Notes: a model not told the origin generated them from the letters alone. DNA of 64,000 nt from Clostridia bacterium (GCA_017395425.1 JAFPUM010000002.1:1-64000), one strand, 5' to 3'. Shown: positions 17,686-25,930, counted from the first letter of the stretch. Program-made: numbers and translations.

Positions 17686-18381
17686 TTAAAAAGAATCCGA
17701 TTCCATGCGGCGCACCTGCACTGCCGCGCCGATGATACGGACGGGAAGCTCCGCCAGTTCCGCAGTGGTGAAATATTCTTCCCGATGAGCGGGGTCAAGC
17801 GGGCGGATGAGCTTTCCCTCCCGCTTTTTGACGATGTAGCAGAGAAACGCGTCTTCTACACCCACACTGACCAGCGCGACGCGGTCGCGGGCAATCCTCC
17901 CCCGCCGTTCAAACAGTACGATGTCTCCGTCATAATAACGCGGCGCCAGCCGCCCGCCTTCGATGCGCAGACCGAAGAAATCGCGTCCGCCCACCAGCCA
18001 TTCGCTGGGGATGAGTTCAATGCCGCAGGGGGCAATTTTACCGTCCGTAGGATTGACGCGGGAATAGACGTTGACCACACTGCCCATTCCTCCCGGTTCA
18101 CAACGGCTGGGAATGCCGGTGATGTCGTCGGTTTTGCCGAGAATGTAGTCCACCGATACGCCCAGAATGCGTGCCAGAAAAAACAGCGTTCCGGCGGAAG
18201 GCTCATGAATGCCGTTTTCGTACTTGGATATCATGCCCTTGTTGGTATTGGCGCCATATTCACGGTTAAGCCGGTCGGCAATCTCCTGTAACGAGAGCTT
18301 GGCGCTTTTGCGAAGCTCCCGCAGTCGGCGGCCGGTTTCGATGGCTTGTTCTTTTTCTTCACCCGATTTTGGGGTTCTCAT
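17686..18381 (-). CDS. XRE-family regulator with a C-terminal S24/LexA-like domain
   Basis: 231 aa. Residues about 15-80 form a HTH_3 domain (LRELRKSAKLSLQEIADRL, then MISKYENGIHEPSAGTLFFLARIL). Residues about 130-225 resemble the S24 fold (FFGLRIEGGRLAPRYYDGDIVLFER). The position that carries the catalytic Ser of the GDSM motif is occupied by GGRL, so self-cleavage is unlikely; the fold may serve as a ligand or dimer domain. The gene lies 33 bp after nadC in the same direction, so it is probably cotranscribed with the NAD genes. No phage genes are nearby. Confidence 0.85.
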   Translation of the reverse strand: MRTPKSGEEKEQAIETGRRLRELRKSAKLSLQEIADRLNREYGANTNKGMISKYENGIHEPSAGTLFFLARILGVSVDYILGKTDDITGIPSRCEPGGMGSVVNVYSRVNPTDGKIAPCGIELIPSEWLVGGRDFFGLRIEGGRLAPRYYDGDIVLFERRGRIARDRVALVSVGVEDAFLCYIVKKREGKLIRPLDPAHREEYFTTAELAELPVRIIGAAVQVRRMESDSF

Positions 18382-18414
18382 GTTGTCAGCCTCAATTCTG
18401 TGTGGGGTTAGGGG

Positions 18415-19254
18415 TTATTGCAGCGCGATTTTCATGGAAATATCAAACGCCTGCACCGAATGAGTGAGCGCGCCGATAGAGATGATATCCACACCGGTTT
18501 CGGCAACATCCCGCAGCGTATCGTGCGTGATGCCGCCCGAGGCTTCCAGCAATGCTTTTCCCCCGACGATAGCGACTGCCTCCCGCATGGTGGGACAGTC
18601 CATATTGTCGAGCATGATGATGTCCGCGCCCGCCGCGAGTGCCTGACGCATTTCGTCGAGATCGCGGGTTTCGACTTCGACTTTTACCATATGTCCCAGT
18701 CTGACACGAAGGGTCTCCACCGCTTCCGCAATACCGCCGCAGGCGTCAATGTGATTGTCCTTGAGCATCGCGCCGTCGCTGAGGTTGTAGCGGTGGTTTT
18801 TGCCGCCGCCGACGGTGACGGCGTACTTCTGCAAGGCACGCAGACCGGGAAGGGTCTTGCGGGTATCGGTAATCGCAGCGCGGGTTCCCTTCACGATATC
18901 CACACAGCGGGCAGTCTCAGTGGCGATGCCGGACATATGCTGAATCAGGTTGAGCGCGGTGCGTTCGCCCTTGAGCAGACAGCGCATATTGCCGGTGAAT
19001 TCGCAGATCACGTCGCCCTTTTTAAGTTTGTCGCCGTCGTGGAAATGCACCTTGCATGCAAAGCTGTCGTCGAGCAGCGCAAAGACCCGCATGGCGATGT
19101 CAATGCCGCACAGCACGCCGTCCGCCTTGGCGACAAAGTAGGCGCTCCCCCGCTGGTCGGCGGGAATGACGATATCGGCGGTGGTGTCGATGTAATTGAT
19201 ATCTTCTTTGACGGCGTTTTTAATTACGTCGTCCACATAAAAATCCAGAAGCAT
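18415..19254 (-). CDS. nadC: Nicotinate-nucleotide pyrophosphorylase (carboxylating), NadC
   Basis: 279 aa, normal length. It converts quinolinate plus PRPP to nicotinate mononucleotide. Recognisable motifs are LNLIQHMSGIATETARCVD, ITDTRKTLPGLRALQKYAV, GGGKNHRYNLSDGAMLKDNH, VEVETRDLDEMRQAL and ASGGITHDTL. AGGAG precedes the ATG at 19254. It follows a small lipoprotein gene by 45 bp in the nad operon. Confidence 0.97.
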   Translation of the reverse strand: MLLDFYVDDVIKNAVKEDINYIDTTADIVIPADQRGSAYFVAKADGVLCGIDIAMRVFALLDDSFACKVHFHDGDKLKKGDVICEFTGNMRCLLKGERTALNLIQHMSGIATETARCVDIVKGTRAAITDTRKTLPGLRALQKYAVTVGGGKNHRYNLSDGAMLKDNHIDACGGIAEAVETLRVRLGHMVKVEVETRDLDEMRQALAAGADIIMLDNMDCPTMREAVAIVGGKALLEASGGITHDTLRDVAETGVDIISIGALTHSVQAFDISMKIALQ

Positions 19255-19299
19255 GGGTGTGTGTTCTCCTTATTTGGTGAATGATGAAAGTGTTCGGGG

Positions 19300-19551
19300 T
19301 CATAGAAATACAGCGGTGCCTATTTCTACCGATTCGCCGAGTATCTCCTTGGCTTGCTCCAGTGTTGTAACGCCCAGCTGCATTCCGTTGACCACCGCGT
19401 CCTCCGGGCAGAATTTATGCGTTGTAGACGGTGCGGACGAGGATGTGCCGGGTTCAGCCGCGGCATGTGTATCCGGATGGCACGCCGAAAGTCCGCAGGA
19501 CAGTATGGCTGCCGCGACAAGCAGGCTGATAAGTTCAGCGGTTTTTTTCAT
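19300..19551 (-). CDS. Small putative lipoprotein inside the nad operon
   Basis: 83 aa. The start is the ATG at 19551 with GGGAG upstream; the frame opens earlier but into nadB. The N-terminus is a classic lipoprotein signal (MKKTAEL, hydrophobic core, LSAC lipobox). A short Ser/Thr/Ala linker follows, then VVNGMQLGVTTLEQAKEILGES, which resembles the opening of repeat modules in secreted lipoproteins with an LG-x-T-x-E-x-A-K-x-x-LG pattern. It then stops abruptly at TAVFL, so it may be a truncated longer lipoprotein. It sits 31 bp after nadB and 45 bp before nadC. Function unknown. Confidence 0.7.
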   Translation of the reverse strand: MKKTAELISLLVAAAILSCGLSACHPDTHAAAEPGTSSSAPSTTHKFCPEDAVVNGMQLGVTTLEQAKEILGESVEIGTAVFL

Positions 19552-19582
19552 GACAAAAATCTCCCTGGATTTTGGCTTTCTG

Positions 19583-21055
19583 TCACTGTGCGTTGGCGAT
19601 ATCCTCACTCAGCACGATATACGCCACCGTCGCGGCGCTGCGGGCTTCAATCAAATCCTTGGACATCGCGATGCCGTCGTCGTAGACTTCTTTAATGAGC
19701 GCTTCCACTTCAGGCAGTTTTTCCTTTGCTTTTTCGGTATTGAGCCGGACGAAATGGCACTCCTGCAGAATGTCGCGGATAGCCGTGCGGATGCCGCTGC
19801 GAAGCGGTCTGCCCTCCGCGGAAGGCATCACAGGCTCGTCCTTGGGGGCGGGACTGCCGTTGACACAGAGATTGAGAATGATATCCGTCGCGGCACGGCG
19901 GGAAAATACCAGCGCTTCGAGCAGCGAATTACTCGCGAGACGGTTTTTGCCGTGAATGCCCGTGTGGGAACACTCGCCCACCGCATAAAGTCCCGGAACG
20001 GAGGTGCGCCCCTTGGTATCGACATTGATGCCGCCCATCAGGTAGTGCTGGGTGGGATAGATGGGAATCCATTCCTTGGTCATATCAATGCCTTCTTCGA
20101 GGCACTTTTCGTAAATCATCGGGAAGCGGTTGCGCACAAAATCCGCGTCCTCGTGGGTGATGTCCAGATAAAACTCACTCTTGCCGAGCCGTTCTTCCTC
20201 CTGCATGATGATACGGGAGACCACGTCGCGCGGAGCCAGCTCGCCGCGGTAATCATAATTTTCCACAAACCGGTTGCCCTCGGCGTTGCGCAGAACCGCG
20301 CCTTCGCCGCGTACCGCCTCGGAAATCAGGAAGCGTTCGCGGGACGCGTCCTTCGGCGCAAAGCCGGTGGGATGGAACTGTATGTAGGACAGGTTTTTGA
20401 TGGTGGCGCCGAGGTTGTATGCCATGGTGATGCCGTCGCCGGTGGCGATGGCGGAATTGGTGGTGTATTTGAAAACCCGCCCGATGCCGCCGGTGCCGAG
20501 AATTACATAGGGCGCAAATACCGCGTGAATGCCCGAGTCGTCCATCAGACCCACCCAGAAGCCGCCGCCGCTGTCCTTCGAGAGCGAACACATCGTGGTA
20601 TTGTCCACCATTTCGACATTGGGCTTTTGGGCAACCAATTCAAGAAGCTGCCGCACGATTTCGCGTCCGGTGGAATCCTTGTGATGGGCGATGCGGTGAC
20701 GGCTGTGACCGCCTTCCAGCGTCATCTGAAGGTTGCCGTCGCTGTCGCTGTCAAATTTCACGCCCAGTTCCCGCAGTTTCAGCACATCGGAGGGACCTTC
20801 CGTCACCAGCACTTCCAGCGCGGAGAGATCGTTTTTATAGCCGCCCGCGATGAGCGTATCGGCAATGTGCAGCTTGAAATTGTCGTGGTCGGTATCGAGT
20901 ACCGCCGCCACGCCGCCCTGCGCGAGCGAACTGTTGGAGAGCGACAGTTCCCGCTTGCTGACCACCAGCACATGAATATCCTCGCTGAACTGGAGCGCGG
21001 CATACAGTCCCGAAACGCCGGAGCCGACGATAATTACATCATATTTTTGTTTCAT
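19583..21055 (-). CDS. nadB: L-aspartate oxidase, NadB
   Basis: 490 aa. It has an N-terminal FAD-binding VIIVGSGVSGLYAAL, the succinate-dehydrogenase-family segments SLAQGGVAAV and EGGHSRHRIAHHKDSTG, and HYLMGGINVDTKGRTSVPGLYAVGECSHTGIHG. It oxidises L-aspartate to iminoaspartate (with fumarate as the likely acceptor in an anaerobe) for quinolinate synthesis by NadA. It is somewhat shorter than E. coli NadB, with the C-terminal helical part ending at LSEDIANAQ. Middle gene of the nad operon, 64 bp after nadA. Confidence 0.96.
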   Translation of the reverse strand: MKQKYDVIIVGSGVSGLYAALQFSEDIHVLVVSKRELSLSNSSLAQGGVAAVLDTDHDNFKLHIADTLIAGGYKNDLSALEVLVTEGPSDVLKLRELGVKFDSDSDGNLQMTLEGGHSRHRIAHHKDSTGREIVRQLLELVAQKPNVEMVDNTTMCSLSKDSGGGFWVGLMDDSGIHAVFAPYVILGTGGIGRVFKYTTNSAIATGDGITMAYNLGATIKNLSYIQFHPTGFAPKDASRERFLISEAVRGEGAVLRNAEGNRFVENYDYRGELAPRDVVSRIIMQEEERLGKSEFYLDITHEDADFVRNRFPMIYEKCLEEGIDMTKEWIPIYPTQHYLMGGINVDTKGRTSVPGLYAVGECSHTGIHGKNRLASNSLLEALVFSRRAATDIILNLCVNGSPAPKDEPVMPSAEGRPLRSGIRTAIRDILQECHFVRLNTEKAKEKLPEVEALIKEVYDDGIAMSKDLIEARSAATVAYIVLSEDIANAQ

Positions 21056-21084
21056 TTCAGAAAAACACCCTTCTGAATCAAATC

Positions 21085-21119
21085 ATTACGAATTACGAAT
21101 TCCGCATTCCGAATTATTC
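21085..21119. repeat. Heptamer array ATTACGA/ATTCCGC
   Basis: Five 7-bp units (ATTACGA twice, ATTCCGC, ATTCCGA, ATTATTC) filling the nadA-nadB gap right up to the nadA stop codon. Confidence 0.75.
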
Positions 21120-22040
21120 TCAGCCGCCGTATTTGAGCATATTGTCAATGCTGCGCTTGGCTTTGAGACGCAGTTCTTCTTCAATCTCGATGACGTCGCC
21201 GAAATTGCCAAGCAGCGCGTCATAGACATTCTGGAGTGTGGTCATCTTCATGTTGGGACAGACCAGCTTGTGAGGCGCGAGCTGATAAAAGCCGCGTTCG
21301 GGATAGTCACGGCGGAGCTTGTCGCAGACGCCGCGCTCCGTGGCAATGATCACGTCGCCGTCCACGCTCTTGGCATAGGAGATGATCTCTGACGTGGAGC
21401 CGATGAAGTCGCACAGCTCCACCACCGCTTTGCGGCATTCGGGATGCACGGCGATCTTCGCGCCGGGATGCGCCGCTCTGGCGGCTTCCACGTCGCCCAC
21501 CGACACGCTGTGATGAGTCGGACAGCAGCCGTCCCACAGAATGATCTCTTTTTCGGGGACGAACTGGCGCACATAGCCGCCCAGATTCTGGTCAGGAATG
21601 AAGAGAATGCGTTCGGCGGGCAGCGCCTTGACGATTTTCACGGCGGTGGAAGAAGTCACGCAGACGTCGCATTCGGCTTTGAGCGCGGTGGTGGTGTTGA
21701 TATAGGCGCAAACGCAGACGTCGGGATGTTCCTCCCGGAAGGCGCGGACACGTTCAGGCGCTATCTGTTCCGCCATCGGGCAGGCGGCTTTTCTGTGAGA
21801 AAGAATCACTTCTTTATCCGGGGAGAGAATCTTGACCGTATCCGCCATGAAGCGCACGCCGCACATCAGCACGCGACGCTTGTCCGTGACCTGCGCCGCC
21901 GCCTTGGAGAGGGCGAAGCTGTCGCCGGTGATGTCGGCGATATCAATGATATCGGGATCCTGATAGGTATGAGCCAGCACGAGCGTACCGGTTTCCTGCT
22001 TTGCCTGTAGAATTGCTTGTTTTAATTCCGCGTGATTCAT
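21120..22040 (-). CDS. nadA: Quinolinate synthase, NadA
   Basis: 306 aa. It condenses iminoaspartate with dihydroxyacetone phosphate to quinolinate using a [4Fe-4S] cluster. The three expected ligand regions are visible: VLMCGVRFMADT, the central CDVCVTSSTAV segment, and CPNMKMTTL near the C-terminus. HTYQDPDIIDIADITGDS is the family N-terminal motif. I chose the ATG at 22040, with AGGATGG about 6 nt upstream; a TTG two codons earlier is possible. First gene of the nad operon, with a promoter at 22136-22164. Confidence 0.97.
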   Translation of the reverse strand: MNHAELKQAILQAKQETGTLVLAHTYQDPDIIDIADITGDSFALSKAAAQVTDKRRVLMCGVRFMADTVKILSPDKEVILSHRKAACPMAEQIAPERVRAFREEHPDVCVCAYINTTTALKAECDVCVTSSTAVKIVKALPAERILFIPDQNLGGYVRQFVPEKEIILWDGCCPTHHSVSVGDVEAARAAHPGAKIAVHPECRKAVVELCDFIGSTSEIISYAKSVDGDVIIATERGVCDKLRRDYPERGFYQLAPHKLVCPNMKMTTLQNVYDALLGNFGDVIEIEEELRLKAKRSIDNMLKYGG

Positions 22041-22135
22041 ATGCAACCATCCTTTGTTGTGGATTTGAATACCGTATTCGACTGTTGACAGCCCGTTTCT
22101 GAGGGAAACCTTTCTGTCGCAAATAATATGGATTC

Positions 22136-22164
22136 ATTGTAGCATATTGTTTATGGTTTTGCAA
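22136..22164 (-). promoter_or_regulatory. Predicted sigma-A promoter of the nad operon
   Basis: Minus-strand TTGCAA (22164-22159), 17 bp, TACAAT (22141-22136). The leader before nadA is about 90 nt and contains no obvious riboswitch. Confidence 0.7.
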
Positions 22165-22202
22165 GGAAATTCTTAGGCAAATATCCGTCAAAAAGATTAC
22201 GC

Positions 22203-22231
22203 TTGCAATCTGCCGTGCGTCATGCTATACT
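22203..22231 (+). promoter_or_regulatory. Predicted sigma-A promoter of rnhA
   Basis: TTGCAA (22203), 17 bp, TATACT (22226). It is divergent from the nad promoter, with 38 bp between the two -35 elements. GAGAGGAAGAG precedes the rnhA ATG. Confidence 0.7.
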
Positions 22232-22263
22232 TCCTTCATTACCCCTGAGAGGAAGAGAAACCG

Positions 22264-22707
22264 ATGGCAGAAACAATTGTGAAAATCTATACCGACGGCG
22301 CGTGTTCAGGAAATCCCGGTCCCGGCGGCTGGGGTGCGGTGCTTCTCTACGGCGGGCATGAAAAGCGGATTTCCGGCGGCGAGTCCCATACCACCAACAA
22401 CCGTATGGAGCTGACCGCCGTAATCGAAGCGCTTTCCCTGCTCAACCGTCCCTGTAAGGTGCTGCTCACCACCGATTCCAAATACGTTGCCGACAGCGTG
22501 ACCAAGCGGTGGGTGTACGGCTGGCAGAAGCGCGGCTGGAAAAAATCCGACGGCAAGCCCGCCATTAATGTGGATCTCTGGCAGCGGCTTCTGCCTCTGC
22601 TGGAAAAACATGAAGTGGAAATCGCGTGGATTAAAGGTCACGCCGGGCATTATTATAATGAAATCTGCGATCAATTGGCAGTGGCGGAATCCCAGAAATA
22701 CCGCTGA
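22264..22707 (+). CDS. rnhA: Ribonuclease HI
   Basis: 147 aa, full length. The DEDD catalytic set is present: [17 protein letters not shown] (D), [13 protein letters not shown] (E), [12 protein letters not shown] (D) and the C-terminal CDQLA (D). It degrades RNA in RNA-DNA hybrids. The handle region [20 protein letters not shown] is intact. It is convergent with the cysteine-desulfurase-like gene, whose stop is only 6 bp away with no room for a terminator, so the 3' ends must overlap. Confidence 0.97.
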   Translation: MAETIVKIYTDGACSGNPGPGGWGAVLLYGGHEKRISGGESHTTNNRMELTAVIEALSLLNRPCKVLLTTDSKYVADSVTKRWVYGWQKRGWKKSDGKPAINVDLWQRLLPLLEKHEVEIAWIKGHAGHYYNEICDQLAVAESQKYR

Positions 22708-22713
22708 TATTTT

Positions 22714-23865
22714 TCAGGCGCGACAAACCGGAAATTCCTCTTGCAGCACTTGGAAAAACTGTGCCATTTCGTCCTGTGAGGTGAATGCCGACGGACAGAT
22801 GCGCACCGTGCCGGTCTTTTCGGTTCCGAATTTGCGATGGGCTTCCCCGGCGCAGTGCAGACCCCCGCGCACGGCGATATCGCGTTCGCCCATCCGGTGG
22901 GCGACTTCGTCCGACGGAATGCCGTCAAGCGAGAAGGAGAGCAGCGGCACATGGAATCCGCTCTGCGGGCGCGCCGTGTACAGCCGGCAGCCGGTCAGGG
23001 CGGAGAGTGTATCATAGGCGGCTTGCATGAGCGACATTTCATGCGCCGCGACGGTCTCCCGCCCGAGCTTCTGGAGGAAGCGCAGTCCCGTGTCGAGCGC
23101 CGCGATGCCGGGCAGATTGAGCGTTCCGCTTTCGAAGCGGTCGGGCAGGAAGTCGGGCTGGGTGTTAAGCCCCGACAGACTGCCGGTGCCGCCTTCGATG
23201 ACGGTTTGCAGCGGCGTGTGGGTGTTGACGATCAGCAGCCCCAGCCCCATCGTGCCGTACAGTCCCTTGTGAGCGGGCATACACAGAAAATCGGCGTGCA
23301 GCGTGCGCAGGTCGAGCGGCATGGTTCCGGCGCTCTGGGCACAGTCGATACCGAACAGGATATGATGGCGCGCCGCGAGCTCTCCGATGGCTTCCACCGG
23401 GAGCCGGATGCCGAAAACGTTGGAGGCGTGGGTGCAGAAAATCAGCTTGGTGTTGGGACGAATCTGACGGCGGAAGGAAGCGAGTGTGGCTTCGGGGTCA
23501 CATTCCACCACCTTCGCCGTACTGAATGTCACACCGCGTTTACTGAGCTGTCTGACCGGGCGGGTGACGGCGTTGTGTTCCATGTCGGAGATAATGACAT
23601 GATCGCCCGCGCCCAGAACGCCCTTCAGCACCATGTTGACGGCAACGGTGCAGGATGGTGTGAAAATGACAGATTCGGGCGATGACGCTCCGAAGAATTC
23701 GCAGGCACGGCGGCGGCATTCATACACCGTTTCGGTGGCGCGGCGTGCCATCGGATAGCTGCCGCGACCGGGATTGGCGCCACGGCGGAGAATCGTGTCG
23801 GCGACAACCTGCGCGGTTTCGCGGGGTTTCGGCCAGGTAGTCGCCGCGTTGTCAAGATAAATCAT
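22714..23865 (-). CDS. Cysteine desulfurase-like class V aminotransferase
   Basis: 383 aa, with the start at the ATG at 23865 (MIYLDNAATTWPKP) and GGGGG upstream. PLP-enzyme motifs are HNAVTRP, FGIDCAQSAGTMPLDL and the lysine motif CMPAHKGLYG; IEGGTGSLSG and PDRFESGTLNLPGI follow, and RGGLHCAGEAH is near the C-terminus. It resembles the TIGR01977 group of cysteine-desulfurase family proteins. It is not adjacent to iscU or sufU, so a role in general Fe-S assembly is not shown. The gene just upstream is a DUF3343 protein described as a Se/S-carrier-like protein, which suggests persulfide or selenium transfer as the shared job (inference). Confidence 0.9.
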   Translation of the reverse strand: MIYLDNAATTWPKPRETAQVVADTILRRGANPGRGSYPMARRATETVYECRRRACEFFGASSPESVIFTPSCTVAVNMVLKGVLGAGDHVIISDMEHNAVTRPVRQLSKRGVTFSTAKVVECDPEATLASFRRQIRPNTKLIFCTHASNVFGIRLPVEAIGELAARHHILFGIDCAQSAGTMPLDLRTLHADFLCMPAHKGLYGTMGLGLLIVNTHTPLQTVIEGGTGSLSGLNTQPDFLPDRFESGTLNLPGIAALDTGLRFLQKLGRETVAAHEMSLMQAAYDTLSALTGCRLYTARPQSGFHVPLLSFSLDGIPSDEVAHRMGERDIAVRGGLHCAGEAHRKFGTEKTGTVRICPSAFTSQDEMAQFFQVLQEEFPVCRA

Positions 23866-23909
23866 GGGTATAAACCCCCTTTCGGGTGACAGTCCGATAT
23901 AGAAGGCAT

Positions 23910-24119
23910 TTACGGAAGAACCATAATGCCCGCGTTGCGGAGAATGCTTTCGGCGCGCCAGCGATACCGCTCGGCGACGGAGAGCGTGTACAGACAGCCG
24001 ACCTGTCCTTTTGGGTCGGCGCATTTGCGCCATTCGCACGGGATACCGTGCTGGCGAAGCAGCTCACACCCTCTCATGGCGAGGGTGTAGGAGCCGATTT
24101 TGATGATTGCCTGATTCAT
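23910..24119 (-). CDS. DUF3343 family small protein (putative Se/S carrier-like)
   Basis: 69 aa with AGGAAGGGAA upstream of the ATG at 24119. It starts with a beta-alpha pattern (AIIKIGSYTLAMRGCELLRQHGIPCEW) and ends LRNAGIMVL, as expected for DUF3343. It holds four cysteines, including GC in the QVGCLYTLSV loop where the family's conserved Cys-Gly usually sits; here the order is Gly-Cys. It lies 44 bp upstream of the cysteine-desulfurase-like gene in the same direction, a recurrent pairing in clostridia. It may accept sulfur or selenium from that enzyme. Confidence 0.8.
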   Translation of the reverse strand: MNQAIIKIGSYTLAMRGCELLRQHGIPCEWRKCADPKGQVGCLYTLSVAERYRWRAESILRNAGIMVLP

Positions 24120-24172
24120 TTTGATTCCCTTCCTTTGCTTTGCGCGTTTCCGGAAAGGCTTTTCTGCGGCAC

Positions 24173-24229
24173 AAAAAAAGCCGGGTCACGCACATACTGT
24201 TGTCTTTCACAGTATATGCGCCATCCGGC
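24173..24229 (-). terminator. Intrinsic terminator of ispF
   Basis: On the minus strand GCCGG...CGCATATACTGT pairs with ACAGTATGTGCG...CCGGC, followed by seven T. It lies between ispF and the DUF3343 gene, so the two are separate units. Confidence 0.85.
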
Positions 24230-24248
24230 GGAGGTGTCCTTTCGGCGA

Positions 24249-24743
24249 TTATATAAAATGAACGGCGTGTTTCGTATTCTCCAGCAGTACCACCGCGTGA
24301 GCGGCAATGCCCTCTTCGCGTCCGGTAAAGCCGAGATGTTCTTCCGTAGTGGCTTTGACACTGACCTGTGTGACGTCAATGCCGCAGGCAAGCGCGATGT
24401 TGCGGCGCATGGCGGGAATATGGGGTGCGAGTTTGGGCTTCTGGGCGAGAACCGTGCTGTCGATATTGCCGATCTCATAGCCCTGTTCCCGCACCACGCG
24501 GCAGACCTCCGTCAGCAGCAGCATACTGTCCGCGCCGAGAAAGCGGTCGTCATCGTCGGGGAAGAGATGACCGATATCGCCCATCGCGGCGGCGCCGAGC
24601 AGCGCGTCGGAAATCGCGTGCGCCAGCACATCCGCGTCGGAATGTCCCAGCAGCCCGCGGGAATGGGGAATGTCTACCCCTCCCAGAATCAATTTGCGTC
24701 CTTCTGTCAGAATATGTACGTCGTAGCCGTGACCGATTCTCAT
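24249..24743 (-). CDS. ispF: 2-C-methyl-D-erythritol 2,4-cyclodiphosphate synthase
   Basis: 164 aa. It forms MEcPP in the MEP isoprenoid pathway. The zinc ligands are in RIGHGYDVH (D8, H10) and [12 protein letters not shown] (H42). Substrate motifs [44 protein letters not shown] are all intact. It is monocistronic here: own promoter at 24776-24804, terminator at 24173-24229. ispD is not adjacent in this window. Confidence 0.97.
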   Translation of the reverse strand: MRIGHGYDVHILTEGRKLILGGVDIPHSRGLLGHSDADVLAHAISDALLGAAAMGDIGHLFPDDDDRFLGADSMLLLTEVCRVVREQGYEIGNIDSTVLAQKPKLAPHIPAMRRNIALACGIDVTQVSVKATTEEHLGFTGREEGIAAHAVVLLENTKHAVHFI

Positions 24744-24775
24744 GGCTGTCGCTTCCTTTCGTATGTATTGGGATG

Positions 24776-24804
24776 ATTATATCACACCCGGCGGCAAATT
24801 GCAA
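24776..24804 (-). promoter_or_regulatory. Predicted sigma-A promoter of ispF
   Basis: Minus-strand TTGCAA (24804-24799), 17 bp, TATAAT (24781-24776); about 25-30 nt from the predicted start of transcription to the ATG. Confidence 0.75.
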
Positions 24805-24862
24805 GGTAAACTATAAGATGCCAAAATATGTTGGGCGAATTGTGATAATGTCACTTTTCTGA

Positions 24863-24935
24863 ATTCGCCTGACCCTGTTATTTATGGAGGCTTTTCTCGC
24901 CGGGACGTCGAGGACGCCGTCCCCTACAAATTCAT
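24863..24935. repeat. Second copy of the dispersed intergenic element end
   Basis: ATTCGCCTGACCCTGTT at 24863-24879 matches 15 of 17 bases of the element at 3918. A short dyad follows (GGGACGTCGAGGACGCCGTCCC split as GGGACG / CGTCCC, near 24902-24923). The rest differs from the 3.9-kb copy, so this may be a shorter relative. It lies in the 322-bp gap between ispF and the DUF6273 gene. Confidence 0.45.
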
Positions 24936-24991
24936 ATCGTCATTTGTTCATATTTTTTTCATTCAAGCGGTTGCCCTGTCCTATTTCCGGA

Positions 24992-25020
24992 TTGACAAAT
25001 CCGCCGATTTGTTTTACAAT
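24992..25020 (+). promoter_or_regulatory. Predicted sigma-A promoter of the DUF6273 gene
   Basis: TTGACA (24992), 17 bp, TACAAT (25015). Because it overlaps the upstream TTG at 25009, that start cannot be used, and the TTG at 25066 is chosen. Confidence 0.75.
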
Positions 25021-25065
25021 AAAACTGTACAAAACAAACAAATCAATCAAAAGGGGGCTTGCCGC

Positions 25066-25914
25066 TTGTATCTGCGGGAATACGACTTTGAATGCGCCGT
25101 CAGTATGGCGAAGGACGGCAAGGAGCGCGGCGACCACGAACATCTGGCACGCGCGCTGACCATGCTGCAAGATTACCGCCACGCGCTCGGACAGTTGAAG
25201 CCCGGCGACAGAATGGAATTCGGCAGCTATTTTGTCGCCAACGACATCAAGCCCATCAAACTCCTGCTCCGGGTGCCGATTGTCTGGCTGGTGCTGGAAA
25301 ACGACCGCACCGACGGGAGTCTGCTGCTGCTCAGCGAACGGTCGCTTGACTGGGAATTTTACGGCGACATGGGCGCGTGCAGCTGGGAGGCGTCCTATCT
25401 GCGCAAGTGGCTCAACGGCGCTTGTCTGGACGACTGGTTTGCGCAGGAGGAACGCATACTGATGAGCCGTACTGTCTGCCGTCCCGAAAAAAACCAGATT
25501 TCCGACGTGAGTGACGAGGAAACCACCGAGGACTGGCTGTTTCTGCTGAGTTTCAGCGAGGTGCTGCAATACTTCGGCGGGAAGGGTCCCGGCAAAGCGT
25601 GGAAGAACGTGCGTCGGTTTTTGTTTGAACGTTACACCGATCATTACCCTGTCAGTCATCGGGACGCGGTGGGCGTGATTCCGTTTGTGCAGCCGTCCTA
25701 TCAGGACAAGCGGGCAATGGAGATTTCCTACGAGGCGAAGGAATGGTGGCTTCGCACGCCGGGAGTGGACAAGGAATACCGCATGGTGGTGTGTGCGGAC
25801 GGCAGCGTGGACGTGCAGGGGATGAAGGTGGGCTGCGACGAGGTCGGCGTCCGCCCCGCGCTGCGTCTCCGTCCCGACGCGCTGGAGCAGATAAAATCTG
25901 CCTTTGTAATATAA
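25066..25914 (+). CDS. DUF6273 domain protein
   Basis: About 282 aa. TTG start at 25066 with GGGGG upstream, decided by promoter position. No signal peptide or TM segment. After a short helical N-terminus the protein is DUF6273-like: beta-rich LKPGDRMEFGSY, then ASYLRKWLNGACLDDWFAQEER, LFLLSFSEVLQY, EWWLRTPGVDKEYRMVVCADGSVDVQ and the closing GVRPALRLRP. The domain occurs in many Firmicute proteins and has a fold reminiscent of C-type-lectin-like or formylglycine-enzyme-like modules, but I cannot assign a function. Monocistronic, ending at the terminator at 25931-25986. Confidence 0.8.
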   Translation: MYLREYDFECAVSMAKDGKERGDHEHLARALTMLQDYRHALGQLKPGDRMEFGSYFVANDIKPIKLLLRVPIVWLVLENDRTDGSLLLLSERSLDWEFYGDMGACSWEASYLRKWLNGACLDDWFAQEERILMSRTVCRPEKNQISDVSDEETTEDWLFLLSFSEVLQYFGGKGPGKAWKNVRRFLFERYTDHYPVSHRDAVGVIPFVQPSYQDKRAMEISYEAKEWWLRTPGVDKEYRMVVCADGSVDVQGMKVGCDEVGVRPALRLRPDALEQIKSAFVI

Positions 25915-25930
25915 TGTCTTCCCACAGATA

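Noticed and set aside
17686..18381. Prophage remnant suggested by a CI/LexA-like repressor
   Set aside because: No integrase, structural genes or attachment sites nearby; the gene fits within the nad transcription unit.
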